Part shown: one piece after another, positions 55,485 to 64,000 of the stretch
Position numbering within the stretch: position 1 is the first letter of the stretch
Layout: each line of letters opens with the position of its first letter
From: Roseburia sp.
GTDB lineage: Bacteria > Bacillota > Clostridia > Lachnospirales > Lachnospiraceae
DNA: 64,000 nt
Assembly (NCBI GenBank): GCA_022771695.1
Contig: JALEKJ010000065.1
Coordinates: 1-64,000, forward strand
Direction: 5' to 3'
Program-made: the position numbers and the translations under genes
The notes under the pieces: model-generated
Seen by the model: only the letters and a program-made list of their open reading frames with translations
Database searches by the model: none
What the model was told of the DNA's origin: nothing

Positions 55485-56392
55485 TGAACATGAAGGTTGA
55501 TTTGTGTGGAGTGACACTGAATAATCCGGTGATGACGGCATCCGGAACCTTTGGTTCCGGTGAGGAGTATTCCGAGTTTGTCGACTTAAATAAGCTTGGT
55601 GCGGTTGTGACGAAAGGTGTTGCCAATGTACCCTGGGAGGGAAATCCAACACCGCGTGTGGCAGAGGTATATGGCGGTATGCTGAATGCTATCGGTCTGC
55701 AGAATCCGGGAATCGATTTGTTCATCGAACGTGATATTCCGTTTTTGAAACAGTTTGACACGAAGATTATTGTCAATGTCTGTGGGCATTCGACGGAAGA
55801 ATATATTGAGGTTGTGGAACGTCTTGCCGACCAGCCGGTAGATATGTTAGAGATTAACATCTCCTGCCCGAACGTAAAGGAGGGCGGTATCGCATTCGGA
55901 CAGAATCCGAAGATGGTAGAGGAGATTACAAGGGAGATGAAAAGGCACGCGAAGCAGCCGGTAATTATGAAACTGTCTCCAAATGTAACCGATATCACGG
56001 AGATGGCACGTGCAGCGGAAGCAGGCGGGGCAGATGCGCTCTCTATGATTAATACGATTACCGGTATGAAAATTGACATTCATAGAAGATACTTTGCGTT
56101 GGCAAACCGTACCGGAGGAATGTCAGGACCCGCGGTACATCCGGTAGCAGTGCGCATGGTATACCAGTCTGCGCAGGCAGTAAAGATTCCGATTATCGGA
56201 ATGGGGGGAATTCTTAACGCGGAGGATGCGATTGAGATGATTCTGGCGGGTGCGACAGCCGTCTCTGTCGGAACGGCAAACTTTACCAATCCGCATGTGA
56301 CAGAGGAGATTGTGGAGGGTATCCGTGCCTATATGGAGCGATATCAGGTGGCGGATATTAAGGAATTAATTGGTGCGGTGCACGACAGATAA
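55484..56392 (+). CDS. pyrD: Dihydroorotate dehydrogenase, class 1B catalytic subunit
   Basis: FMN enzyme oxidising dihydroorotate to orotate; 302 residues. MTASGTFGSG near the N-terminus, NISCPNVKEGG with the class 1 active-site cysteine, and GMGGI plus GATAVSVGTANF for FMN phosphate binding. Class 1B is implied by the adjoining pyrK. The ATG overlaps the pyrK stop; an ATG two codons on is also possible. Confidence 0.95.
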   Translation: MNMKVDLCGVTLNNPVMTASGTFGSGEEYSEFVDLNKLGAVVTKGVANVPWEGNPTPRVAEVYGGMLNAIGLQNPGIDLFIERDIPFLKQFDTKIIVNVCGHSTEEYIEVVERLADQPVDMLEINISCPNVKEGGIAFGQNPKMVEEITREMKRHAKQPVIMKLSPNVTDITEMARAAEAGGADALSMINTITGMKIDIHRRYFALANRTGGMSGPAVHPVAVRMVYQSAQAVKIPIIGMGGILNAEDAIEMILAGATAVSVGTANFTNPHVTEEIVEGIRAYMERYQVADIKELIGAVHDR

Positions 56393-56414
56393 TTTGATAT
56401 ACAGTAGTCACGAA

Positions 56415-56450
56415 AATCCTTTACCTGTATCAGGAAAAGGGTTTTTCTTT
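56415..56450 (+). terminator. Terminator after pyrD
   Basis: A 13-bp stem with one mismatch (56415-56427 with 56431-56443) followed by TTTCTTTT. Between here and the next gene (56451-56640) no further feature is supportable. Confidence 0.8.
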
Positions 56451-56640
56451 TGCATGCGATTGAAAACAAGGCATACCTAGGTCTCAGACTTTCTCCCTGG
56501 TCAAAAGGTGCGCTGGAAGAAGGAAATGCAGAGCGGATGTTTTGGGGATTATGCAGGAGCATGAATGAATAGTACTTTTGTGTCAATTTATTTGCTAAAT
56601 TATATAAAAAATGGTACTATTTTCATAGGGGTGTTGCGAT

Positions 56641-57975
56641 ATGGAAAAAATATGGGAGTTTTTTGAGAATTTGAATGAATTTGTATATGTCACTGATATG
56701 GACAGTTACGAATTGGTATACATGAACAGGAAAACACGGGAAACGTATGGATTTCGTTCCATGGAAGATATCGCCGGAAAGAAATGTTACGAGGTACTTC
56801 AAGGCAACAGCGCTCCCTGCGCCATGTGTAACAATCAGGAACTGACGGCGGGAAATTTTAAGGAATGGTGCTATTATAATCCGATTGTCAGTAAACATTT
56901 GTCATTAAAGGATACCGTGATAGAGAATGACGGAAGGCGTTATCGTGTAGAGCTTGCCGTGGATGTCAGCGCGCAGGAGCGTCAGGGCAAGATGATTCGA
57001 AGATATCAGAATCTGGAAACGCTTGCGAATGAGGGGCTTCGGATTGCTTTGCAGGCGCCCACGCCGGATAAATCGATTGATGTTATTCTGGAATATCTCG
57101 GAAAGGCGCTAAAGGGAGAGCGAACCTATGTTTTTGAGCGGAATGAAAGCGGTGGTGACGACAACACATATGAGTGGGTGGCAAGCGGTGTAACGTCTGA
57201 AATTGATAATCTGCAGAAGCTGCCGCCCGAAGTCTGTGCAAACTGGTATCAGAATTTCAGTGCGGACAAGAACATCATAATTGGAGATTTGGAGGATATT
57301 CGTGAAAGTGACCCTCTGCAATACGAGAATTTGAAGAGGCAGAATATTCACTCACTTGCGGTGGTTCCGCTTTATGATGACGGAAGAATTATCGGATTTT
57401 ACGGTGTTGATAACCCACCCGGAGAATCCGTAGATTATGCGCAAAATATGCTTCAGATTGTGGGACATTTTATTACTTCCTGCTTAAAGAGAAGAAATCT
57501 TCTGAAGGAACTGCGCAATATGAGCTATAGCGACCAGCTTACCGGGATTGGCAATCGGCATGCGATGTATGAATACATAGCGGATATGCGGTATGGCGAA
57601 AGTATAGGCGTTGTATATTGCGATATCACCGGTTTAAAGCGGGTTAACGATATGCAAGGGCATGAAGCGGGAGATCGGCTGATATGTCGGGCGTGTGAAA
57701 GCTTGAAAAGAGTATTTGGTGATTACGGGTTATTCCGCATCGGTGGTGATGAGCTGCTGGCTTTGTGTTCGCAGGTGGAGGAGAAAGAATTAAAGGAAAG
57801 AATTGAACGGTTGAAAAAAGACATACAGGAAAACGACGTTGCCTTGGCAGTCGGTGCCGTCTGGCAGAAGGATGGCAGGGTAAACATCGAGAAACTTCTG
57901 TCTGAGTCAGAGAAGCTGATGTATGAGGACAAGGCGGCGTATTATAAGAAGATGGGAATAGACAGAAGAAGATAA
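56641..57975 (+). CDS. PAS-GAF-GGDEF domain protein (putative diguanylate cyclase)
   Basis: Cytoplasmic signalling protein of 444 residues. PAS domain (about 1-115) with a cysteine cluster, KKCYEVLQG and PCAMCNNQ; a GAF-like domain (about 130-285) containing LAVVPLYDDGRIIGFYGVD; and a GGDEF domain (about 290-440) with SYSDQLTGIGNRHAMYEY and the active loop RIGGDELLAL. The loop reads GGDEL, one residue off the canonical GGDEF/GGEEF; activity is possible but not certain. It would make cyclic di-GMP. It lies between pyrD and pyrE with terminators on both sides. Confidence 0.88.
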   Translation: MEKIWEFFENLNEFVYVTDMDSYELVYMNRKTRETYGFRSMEDIAGKKCYEVLQGNSAPCAMCNNQELTAGNFKEWCYYNPIVSKHLSLKDTVIENDGRRYRVELAVDVSAQERQGKMIRRYQNLETLANEGLRIALQAPTPDKSIDVILEYLGKALKGERTYVFERNESGGDDNTYEWVASGVTSEIDNLQKLPPEVCANWYQNFSADKNIIIGDLEDIRESDPLQYENLKRQNIHSLAVVPLYDDGRIIGFYGVDNPPGESVDYAQNMLQIVGHFITSCLKRRNLLKELRNMSYSDQLTGIGNRHAMYEYIADMRYGESIGVVYCDITGLKRVNDMQGHEAGDRLICRACESLKRVFGDYGLFRIGGDELLALCSQVEEKELKERIERLKKDIQENDVALAVGAVWQKDGRVNIEKLLSESEKLMYEDKAAYYKKMGIDRRR

Positions 57976-57980
57976 GATAT

Positions 57981-58029
57981 AAAAAGATGGCATTCGGGCA
58001 CTTGACGGGACGATGCCATCTTTTTGTTT
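57981..58029 (+). terminator. Terminator after the GGDEF gene
   Basis: AAAAAGATGGCAT (57981-57993) pairs with ATGCCATCTTTTT (58013-58025) around a 19-nt loop, T-rich tail. Confidence 0.88.
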
Positions 58030-58053
58030 TTGCTAATAATTTTGGGCTATGAA

Positions 58054-58082
58054 TTGAAAACATCGGATAGTTATGTTAAGAT
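58054..58082 (+). promoter_or_regulatory. Extended -10 promoter of pyrE
   Basis: TTGAAA (58054-58059), 17 nt, TAAGAT (58077-58082) with an upstream TG (TGTTAAGAT). It leaves a leader of about 93 nt with small GC hairpins but no motif I can assign. Confidence 0.65.
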
Positions 58083-58181
58083 TTGAAGGTCAGAAAATTT
58101 TTCCGTGGCAGCTATTTGCAGCTTTGGAACATACTTATATAAGAAAGCGGCATTAACGCCGAATATGTGGAGGTTAAGAAG

Positions 58182-58895
58182 ATGGAAGCTTACAAGCAGG
58201 AATTTATTGAATTTATGGTGGAGAGTGATGTGCTCAAATTTGGGGATTTTACGTTAAAGAGCGGTAGAAAGTCCCCGTTTTTTATGAATGCCGGTGCTTA
58301 TGTGACAGGAAGTCAGTTGATGCGTCTCGGCGAGTATTACGCAAGGGCAATCCATGAGCATTATGGAGATGACTTTGACGTGCTGTTCGGACCGGCATAT
58401 AAGGGAATTCCGATTAGTGTAGTGACAGCGGTGGCTTACAGTAAATTATACGGAAAAGAAATTCGCTACTGCTCTGACCGCAAGGAAGAAAAGGACCATG
58501 GTGCGGATAAAGGCAGTTTCCTTGGAAGTACTCCAAAGGATGGCGACAGAGTGGTTATGATTGAGGATGTTACTACCTCCGGAAAATCTATGGAAGAGAC
58601 GGTTCCGAAAGTAAAAGGGGCTGCTGATGTTGAGATTGTCGGACTTATGGTATCCTTAAACCGTATGGAAAAAGGACTTGGCGGCGAGAAGAGTGCACTT
58701 GATGAAATCAAGGAGAAGTATGGTTTTGAGGCAAATGCAATCGTTACGATGGATGAGGTTGTAGAACATCTGTATAACCGTCCGTGTCAGGGCAGAGTTG
58801 TCATCGACGATGATATCAAGGCCGCGATTGATGCATACTACGAGCAGTATGGATGCAGCATGAGCAATACAGAGGATGCAGCTGCTCATGCCTAA
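58182..58895 (+). CDS. pyrE: Orotate phosphoribosyltransferase
   Basis: Adds phosphoribose from PRPP to orotate; 237 residues. PRPP motif VVMIEDVTTSGKS, FGPAYKGIPI and the N-terminal FTLKSGRKSPFFMN. This is the longer clostridial type, with an extra C-terminal segment. GGAGG at 58170-58174 supports the ATG at 58182. The VanZ-like gene overlaps its 3' end. Confidence 0.94.
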   Translation: MEAYKQEFIEFMVESDVLKFGDFTLKSGRKSPFFMNAGAYVTGSQLMRLGEYYARAIHEHYGDDFDVLFGPAYKGIPISVVTAVAYSKLYGKEIRYCSDRKEEKDHGADKGSFLGSTPKDGDRVVMIEDVTTSGKSMEETVPKVKGAADVEIVGLMVSLNRMEKGLGGEKSALDEIKEKYGFEANAIVTMDEVVEHLYNRPCQGRVVIDDDIKAAIDAYYEQYGCSMSNTEDAAAHA

Positions 58896-59352
58896 GAAAA
58901 AGCGCCGCTTGATGGCGACTCTATTATTTATAGTGTATTTTGCAGTACTGTTCTATTTTCTCTTTTTCTCGGAGAAGATGGGACGAACCTATAGTGAGCG
59001 GGAATACCATTATAATCTGGTTCCGCTGAAAGAAATCGGCAGATTTTTAACCTATTGGGAATCGCTTGGCATGCGGGCGGTGCTTTTGAACATTGTGGGC
59101 AATGTGGCAGCGTTTGTGCCTTTTGGTATTTTTTTACCTGTTTTTTCTGCGCGCTGCAGAAAGATCCGGATGACCGTTTATTATAGCTTTGAACTTAGCC
59201 TGTTGGTGGAGCTGCTGCAACTGATTACGAGAGTGGGCAGCTTTGATGTAGATGATTTAATTTTGAATACGCTGGGCGGGATGATTGGATTTTTGTTATA
59301 TCTGCTTGGAAGGTATATGTTTAGAGGTGATGAGCATGAGAAGTCGTCGTAA
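58888..59352 (+). CDS. VanZ-like membrane protein
   Basis: Membrane protein of about 154 residues with four helices, KKKRR at the N-terminus, and the VanZ signatures YNLVPLKEI, LNIVGNVAAFVPFGIFLP, and FELSLLVELLQLIT followed by GSFDVDDLILNTLGG. VanZ proteins contribute to teicoplanin resistance in enterococci; most genomic homologues have no known role. The start is uncertain: 58876 or 58888, both inside the pyrE 3' end. Confidence 0.85.
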   Translation: MPKKKRRLMATLLFIVYFAVLFYFLFFSEKMGRTYSEREYHYNLVPLKEIGRFLTYWESLGMRAVLLNIVGNVAAFVPFGIFLPVFSARCRKIRMTVYYSFELSLLVELLQLITRVGSFDVDDLILNTLGGMIGFLLYLLGRYMFRGDEHEKSS

Positions 59353-59662
59353 AAGAAATTATAAGTTTACAGAGAAGACACAGTCCAAGCGAGGCATGAT
59401 AGCGCTGGGGCTCTCCGGGATATCGCTTGTCGTGCTTGTCGCAGTAATCACAAATTCATTTCGGCAGCAGGGAAATGGCAGCATGTATCTGGGGAGCGCA
59501 GGCGTAGCTTCAATGCTGCTCGGAATTGTGGCGCTGGTGATTGCGGTAAAAAGCCTCAAAGAGGAGAATTCTTTTAAATTATTTCCGTATCTGGCAACCT
59601 TAGGATCTTTCCTGACGACAGGTGCCTGGGTGACATTGTATGTGGTAGGTTTTGTGCGCTAG
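59336..59662 (+). CDS. Small membrane protein (DUF6142-like)
   Basis: Protein of 108 residues: basic N-terminus MRSRRKRNYKFTEK, then three hydrophobic helices. Resembles DUF6142 proteins recalled from Lachnospiraceae; no function known. AGAGGTG supports the ATG at 59336. It overlaps the VanZ-like gene, so the pair is likely co-transcribed with pyrE. Confidence 0.65.
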   Translation: MRSRRKRNYKFTEKTQSKRGMIALGLSGISLVVLVAVITNSFRQQGNGSMYLGSAGVASMLLGIVALVIAVKSLKEENSFKLFPYLATLGSFLTTGAWVTLYVVGFVR

Positions 59663-59720
59663 AGCGCATGCTCTCGCGTGGCGCGCCGGAACAAAATGCA
59701 CAAGAAAGCAGGAGGCAAAA

Positions 59721-60308
59721 ATGACAGACTTTGAAAAACAGATGGCTTTTATCATGGAGTTGGATAAGATAAAAAAGATTGGCAGGCAGACCTATCTGTC
59801 AGATGCGAGCAGAAAGGAAAATGATGCAGAGCATTCCTGGCATCTTGCATTGATGGCATTTGTGTTTGCGGATTATGCCAATGAGAAGATTGATGTACTA
59901 AAGACGATGAAAATGGTGCTGCTTCACGATGTTATTGAGATTGATGCGGGAGACACCTATGCATATGACACCGAAGGCAATAAGACCAAGCGTGAAAGGG
60001 AGCTAAAGGCAGCAGACCGTATTTTTGGATTGCTTCCGGCAGAGCAGGCGGCAGAATACCGTGGATTATGGGATGAGTTTGAGGCGATGGAGACGGCAGA
60101 GGCAAAGTTTGCAAACATGTTGGATAAGGTGCAGCCGTTGTTATTAAACGATGCGTCTGGCGGTAAATCATGGGCAGAACACGGTGTGAAGAAGTCTCAG
60201 GTGATGGCACGCAATGCGCGTACGCATGAGGGCTCGGAAGAACTGTGGGCATATGCAAAGAGCCTGATTGAAAAGAATGTAGAAGCAGGAAAACTGCTGG
60301 ATGAGTAG
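59721..60308 (+). CDS. HD-domain hydrolase (YfbR-like 5'-nucleotidase)
   Basis: Cytoplasmic phosphohydrolase of 195 residues of the HD_3 type. Metal ligands: His in DAEHSWHLALMAF, HD in LLHDVIEIDAGD, and a later Asp in MLDKVQPLLL. Homologues such as YfbR remove phosphate from deoxynucleoside monophosphates. GGAGG precedes the ATG at 59721. Confidence 0.85.
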   Translation: MTDFEKQMAFIMELDKIKKIGRQTYLSDASRKENDAEHSWHLALMAFVFADYANEKIDVLKTMKMVLLHDVIEIDAGDTYAYDTEGNKTKRERELKAADRIFGLLPAEQAAEYRGLWDEFEAMETAEAKFANMLDKVQPLLLNDASGGKSWAEHGVKKSQVMARNARTHEGSEELWAYAKSLIEKNVEAGKLLDE

Positions 60309-60323
60309 GAGGTACTCTGGTAA

Positions 60324-62387
60324 GTGAGTTACAGTGAAATATATCAGGAATTAAATGTACAGGCGGCAGAACGTTTTGCACTGATGGAGGAGCGGATTGC
60401 AGAGATTCGCACGAAGGCAGAAGTGGCAGAAACGTTTGCGGATTATTTTGAACAGACAGCCGATTTTTTGATGGAGCTGGCAGGGTTATACAGACAGAAT
60501 GTTGCGGGTACGCTTGCGGCAGAGAGCATGGAAGCGTGCGAACAGAGAAATGCGCGGCTTTACGAGGATATTTTCCCGGAGGCATATGAGAGGAGTTATG
60601 CTAATCCGGAGTATGCAATATCCGCGCTTGGCGAGGCTTTTGGGGCAGCTTTATGTCTGATGACAGCGCATATCAGAAGCAGTATTCGCGAAGTGTTTCG
60701 TGGTAATCTTTTGCATCTGACGATTGCGATGGAATTGTTCGTGGAAGTTTATAACGCTTTTGAGTGCAGCTTTCATGAGAACATGGCGGAGATGTCCGAC
60801 GGAAGCAAAGTCCCTTCCGAAAAAGAAATTCAGCAGATTATCTACTGGTATTTCCATGATTACAGTGAGATTTTCTATGAGGAGAGTATCCGCAGACTGA
60901 TTAATCCGAATGAAGACTTTGAGACAGATATTGCGATGAATGCAGATTTGTCAGACCTTCGCTATCTGTATCGTTACGGTGCATATATCGGAGAGAATGA
61001 GAAGCGCATTGCCGCATTTTTAAACCGGATGTCGGAGGAAGAGATTCAGGCGATGGCAGATACCTATACAGAAGGGTATCGCATCGGATTTGAAGTGACG
61101 GGCAAGGATTTAAGCAAAAAGCAGGTTGTGCAGATTCGCTATCCGATTGGATTTGAGCGTATGGTGCGTGCTGCAATTCAGAATTTTGAAAAAATGGGTC
61201 TAAAGCCTACGATGCTGGCGACCGGAACAGCAGCGAACAAGCAGTATGATTATGACCACAAGGAAGATCGCGCTTATTATATGGACAAGGCGTATTTGGA
61301 GCGTCGCTTAGAGGTTACCAAGACCTATTTTGAGGAAGAGAAGAAGCTGGCAGCAGGCATGGCAGGTCCTGCGGTTATTGAAGTGTTTGGCGAGGAGCCG
61401 TTTTCTCCAAAGAGTAAGAGAGAAGCCCTTCATTATACAGACAAACAGCAGCAACTCTATGTCTATGAACTCGGTCAGGCCGGACAGATTACCAATCAGT
61501 ATATCAAGGGTGAGGAGCGCAGCTTTACAATTATCGCATATCCGGTTCCTGCAATCGGTGAACGGTTTGAAGAGATTTTTGCGGAAACCGTAAAAATCAA
61601 TACACTGGATTACATGCTTTACCGTGATATGCAGCAGAAAATCATCGATGTCTTAGATGAGGCAGATAGGGTGCATATTACAGGCAAAGGTGCAAACAAG
61701 ACAGATTTGTATGTAAACATTTGGAAGCTAAAAAACCCGGAGAAGGAGACTGCATTTGAAAACTGTGTGGCAGACGTCAATATTCCGGTCGGCGAGGTGT
61801 TTACTTCTCCGGTGCTTGAGGGAACAACCGGAAAATTGTTTGTAAGTCAGGTATATCTGAACGAACTCAAATATAAGAATCTGGAAATTGATTTTAAGGA
61901 TGGTATGATTGTAGACTATACCTGTACAAACTTTGAGGATGAGGCTGAAAATCAGAAGTATATCCGTGACAATGTGTTAAAGCATCATGAGACACTGCCG
62001 ATGGGTGAGTTTGCAATCGGAACCAATACGACTGCGTACCGCATGGCAAGGGATTTTGATATTGCAGATAAGCTTCCTATCCTGATTGCTGAGAAAACGG
62101 GACCGCACTTTGCGGTGGGAGATACCTGCTACAGCCATGAGGAGGATAACATTTCTTATAATCCGGATGGCAAGGCAATCGTAGCAAGGGAAAATGCGGT
62201 ATCTGCGCTGCGTCATGAGAATATGGAACAGGCGTATTTTAACTGCCATACGGATATCACGATTCCGTATGATGAATTGGATAAGATTACGGTAATCCGA
62301 AAGGATGGATCAACGGTAGATATTATCGCGGACGGAAGATTCGTACTTACAGGTACGGAGAAGTTAAATGAACCGTTGGACCGATAA
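60324..62387 (+). CDS. Large M29-type aminopeptidase
   Basis: Predicted metallo-aminopeptidase of 687 residues. The C-terminal half matches family M29: VNIPVGEVFTSPVLEGTTG, NVLKHHETLPMGEFAIGTN, and IAEKTGPHFAVGDTCYSHEED, giving the expected Glu, His and Asp metal ligands. Typical M29 enzymes have about 410 residues; here an extra helical domain of about 290 residues sits in front, with no motif I recognise. GTG start, with AGGAGG unusually far (11 nt) upstream. No signal peptide, so cytoplasmic peptide turnover. Confidence 0.82.
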   Translation: MSYSEIYQELNVQAAERFALMEERIAEIRTKAEVAETFADYFEQTADFLMELAGLYRQNVAGTLAAESMEACEQRNARLYEDIFPEAYERSYANPEYAISALGEAFGAALCLMTAHIRSSIREVFRGNLLHLTIAMELFVEVYNAFECSFHENMAEMSDGSKVPSEKEIQQIIYWYFHDYSEIFYEESIRRLINPNEDFETDIAMNADLSDLRYLYRYGAYIGENEKRIAAFLNRMSEEEIQAMADTYTEGYRIGFEVTGKDLSKKQVVQIRYPIGFERMVRAAIQNFEKMGLKPTMLATGTAANKQYDYDHKEDRAYYMDKAYLERRLEVTKTYFEEEKKLAAGMAGPAVIEVFGEEPFSPKSKREALHYTDKQQQLYVYELGQAGQITNQYIKGEERSFTIIAYPVPAIGERFEEIFAETVKINTLDYMLYRDMQQKIIDVLDEADRVHITGKGANKTDLYVNIWKLKNPEKETAFENCVADVNIPVGEVFTSPVLEGTTGKLFVSQVYLNELKYKNLEIDFKDGMIVDYTCTNFEDEAENQKYIRDNVLKHHETLPMGEFAIGTNTTAYRMARDFDIADKLPILIAEKTGPHFAVGDTCYSHEEDNISYNPDGKAIVARENAVSALRHENMEQAYFNCHTDITIPYDELDKITVIRKDGSTVDIIADGRFVLTGTEKLNEPLDR

Positions 62388-62432
62388 AGTGAATAACAAA
62401 TAAATGAATAACAATAGAAAAGGAGAATGATT

Positions 62433-62933
62433 ATGGCAAAAGTAGGTATTGTGATGGGCAGCGATTCTGATATGCCGGTAATGGCAAAGGCTGCAGATAT
62501 TTTAGAGATGTTGGGAATTGACTATGAGATGAAGATTATCTCTGCACATCGTGAGCCGGATGTATTTTTTGAGTATGCAAAGACGGCAGAGGAAAAAGGC
62601 TTTAAGGTGATTATTGCAGGTGCGGGTATGGCAGCACATCTTCCGGGTATGTGTGCAGCTATTTTCCCAATGCCGGTTATCGGTATCCCGATGCACACGA
62701 CTTCCCTCGGAGGACGCGATTCCCTTTACTCTATTGTGCAGATGCCGTCCGGTATTCCGGTAGCAACCGTTGCCATCAACGGTGGTGCGAATGCAGGATT
62801 ACTTGCAGCCAAGATTCTTGCAACATCAGATAATGCAATTTTGCAAAAATTAAAAGAATATTCAAAAGAATTAAAGGAGCAGGTCGAGGCAAAGGATGCC
62901 AGACTGCAGGAAGTCGGGTACAAAAATTACTAA
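62433..62933 (+). CDS. purE: 5-(carboxyamino)imidazole ribonucleotide mutase
   Basis: Purine pathway enzyme of 166 residues, class I PurE. MGSDSDMPVM, SAHREPD and AGAGMAAHLPGMCAA are diagnostic, and the TSLGGRDSLYSIVQMP segment is intact. AGGAG fits the ATG at 62433 better than the one at 62427. Followed by a terminator and then purM. Confidence 0.95.
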   Translation: MAKVGIVMGSDSDMPVMAKAADILEMLGIDYEMKIISAHREPDVFFEYAKTAEEKGFKVIIAGAGMAAHLPGMCAAIFPMPVIGIPMHTTSLGGRDSLYSIVQMPSGIPVATVAINGGANAGLLAAKILATSDNAILQKLKEYSKELKEQVEAKDARLQEVGYKNY

Positions 62934-62941
62934 GAGAAAGG

Positions 62942-62972
62942 CAGGATTGCAAAAAAAGCAGTCCTGTTTTTT
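62942..62972 (+). terminator. Terminator after purE
   Basis: CAGGATTGC (62942-62950) pairs with GCAGTCCTG (62958-62966, one G-U), then six T. Confidence 0.9.
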
Positions 62973-63082
62973 CTTGACAGAATGGTCTATGAGAATGAGC
63001 GAATCATAGAAGCTTATAAGAATAGGTAAAAATATTACAGACATATATTAGAACATCTAATGAATTGGATAACAATATATAA

Positions 63083-63112
63083 TTGGAAAATATAAGGCAT
63101 TCCATATATACT
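63083..63112 (+). promoter_or_regulatory. Putative purM promoter
   Basis: TTGGAA (63083-63088), 18 nt, TATACT (63107-63112). Another TATAAT is at 63078. The AT-rich region 62973-63183 otherwise shows no purine-riboswitch pattern. Confidence 0.4.
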
Positions 63113-63183
63113 ATACATGGATGACAATGGTTAGGCAGTAACTGTTGCAGAACGGTAAACGAGATATTTAGGAGGAAAAATAA

Positions 63184-64000
63184 ATGGATTACAAGAATTC
63201 CGGTGTTGATATCGAGGCAGGTTACAAATCGGTAGAGTTGATGAAAGAGCATGTGAAAAAGACAATGAGACCGGAAGTGCTAGGCGGTCTTGGCGGCTTT
63301 TCAGGAGCATTTTCTCTTGAGAAGATTAAAAATATGGATGAGCCTACTTTGGTATCAGGAACAGACGGATGCGGTACAAAGGTAAAACTGGCATTTCTTT
63401 TGGACAAGCATGACACCATCGGTATCGATTGTGTGGCTATGTGCGTGAATGATATCGCATGTGCCGGCGGTGAGCCATTATTTTTCTTAGATTATATTGC
63501 ATGTGGCAAGAACTATCCGGAGAAGATTGCCACCATCGTAAGCGGTGTTGCGGAAGGCTGTATTCAGTCCGGATGCGCATTGATTGGCGGTGAGACAGCA
63601 GAACATCCGGGACTTATGCCGGAAGACGAGTATGATTTGGCAGGTTTTGCAGTTGGCGTTGTGGACAAGAAGGATATCATTACCGGTGAGAACTTAAAAG
63701 ACGGTGATGTCATTATCGGTATGGCATCTTCCGGTGTTCACTCCAACGGTTTTTCGCTGGTTCGTAAAATCTTCCGCATGGATACAGAAACTCTAAATAC
63801 ATATTTTGATGAGCTTGGCACAACGCTTGGTGAGGCGCTTTTGGCACCGACCAGAATTTATGTGAAAGCATTAAAATCCATTAAGGATGCCGGAGTTACC
63901 GTTAAGGCTTGCAGTCATATCACAGGTGGTGGTTTCTACGAGAATATTCCGCGTATGCTTCCGGAAGGAAAGCATGCAGTGATTGAAAAGAACAGCTATG
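63184..64000 (+). CDS. purM: Phosphoribosylformylglycinamidine cyclo-ligase (5' part)
   Basis: AIR synthetase of purine synthesis, cut by the window end; 272 codons are present of about 340 expected. Visible signatures: [19 protein letters not shown] at the N-terminus, [40 protein letters not shown] and [19 protein letters not shown] lies before the ATG at 63184. Together with purE it suggests further purine genes beyond the window. Confidence 0.95.
   Translation, partial: MDYKNSGVDIEAGYKSVELMKEHVKKTMRPEVLGGLGGFSGAFSLEKIKNMDEPTLVSGTDGCGTKVKLAFLLDKHDTIGIDCVAMCVNDIACAGGEPLFFLDYIACGKNYPEKIATIVSGVAEGCIQSGCALIGGETAEHPGLMPEDEYDLAGFAVGVVDKKDIITGENLKDGDVIIGMASSGVHSNGFSLVRKIFRMDTETLNTYFDELGTTLGEALLAPTRIYVKALKSIKDAGVTVKACSHITGGGFYENIPRMLPEGKHAVIEKNSY

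Noticed and set aside
62973-63183. Purine or PRPP riboswitch before purM
   Set aside because: I looked for the purine aptamer core and its three-way junction pattern and saw neither; only weak hairpins are present.
1-64000. tRNA, rRNA, prophage or transposase genes
   Set aside because: Scanned by eye on both strands; no cloverleaf arms with TTCGA-type loops, no integrase or transposase motifs were found. A covariance-model scan would be decisive.

Overview
The window looks like chromosomal core and sugar-metabolism DNA from a gut anaerobe of the Lachnospiraceae (Clostridia, Roseburia/Agathobacter-like). Reasons: moderate GC, strong AGGAGG-type ribosome binding sites, sigma-A promoters, a nine-gene V-type ATPase operon, HemZ, short clostridial lipoproteins, several CUT1-type sugar ABC transporters with LacI, AraC and YesM/YesN regulators, and GH13/GH94 enzymes. 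No rRNA, tRNA, CRISPR array, phage or recognisable transposase gene was found.

Layout: 0.2-8.1 kb carries stringent response and translation genes (rel, an MBL hydrolase, hemZ, hisS, aspS); an unusual 57-bp tandem repeat follows hisS. 8.2-12 kb holds a lipoprotein, an autoregulated-looking GntR/ABC module, a MecA-type adaptor and a small unknown gene. 12.2-20.9 kb is the V-ATPase operon G-C-I-K-F-E-A-B-D. 21-27 kb is a LacI-controlled maltodextrin-type operon (binding protein, two permeases, GH13 amylase). 27.1-31 kb holds a GH94 phosphorylase, closest by eye to N,N'-diacetylchitobiose phosphorylase, plus a phosphohexomutase. 31.1-37.3 kb is a YesM/YesN two-component system wrapped around a second sugar ABC transporter. 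37.3-37.7 kb is a large palindromic element with no convincing gene. 37.7-38.7 kb (minus strand) has an LspA-like peptidase and a PAP2 phosphatase.

38.9-44.1 kb has nagB-nagA, a convergent AraC regulator and glgP. 44.3-49.1 kb is a complete binding-protein ABC importer followed by a PHP-domain hydrolase. Then come an M19 dipeptidase, a type II toxin-antitoxin pair whose 51-codon antitoxin is easily missed, a TPR lipoprotein, hflX, and pyrimidine genes pyrC-pyrK-pyrD, with pyrE separated from them by a PAS-GAF-GGDEF gene. The end holds VanZ-like and small membrane proteins, an HD hydrolase, a large M29-type aminopeptidase, purE and the start of purM, which runs off the window.

Metabolic reading: two or three oligosaccharide importers feed intracellular amylase, GH94 phosphorylase and glycogen phosphorylase, whose sugar 1-phosphates enter glycolysis through the mutase; amino sugars go through NagA/NagB. 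The least explained features are the palindromic element at 37.3-37.7 kb and the hisS-tail repeats at 6.03-6.23 kb.
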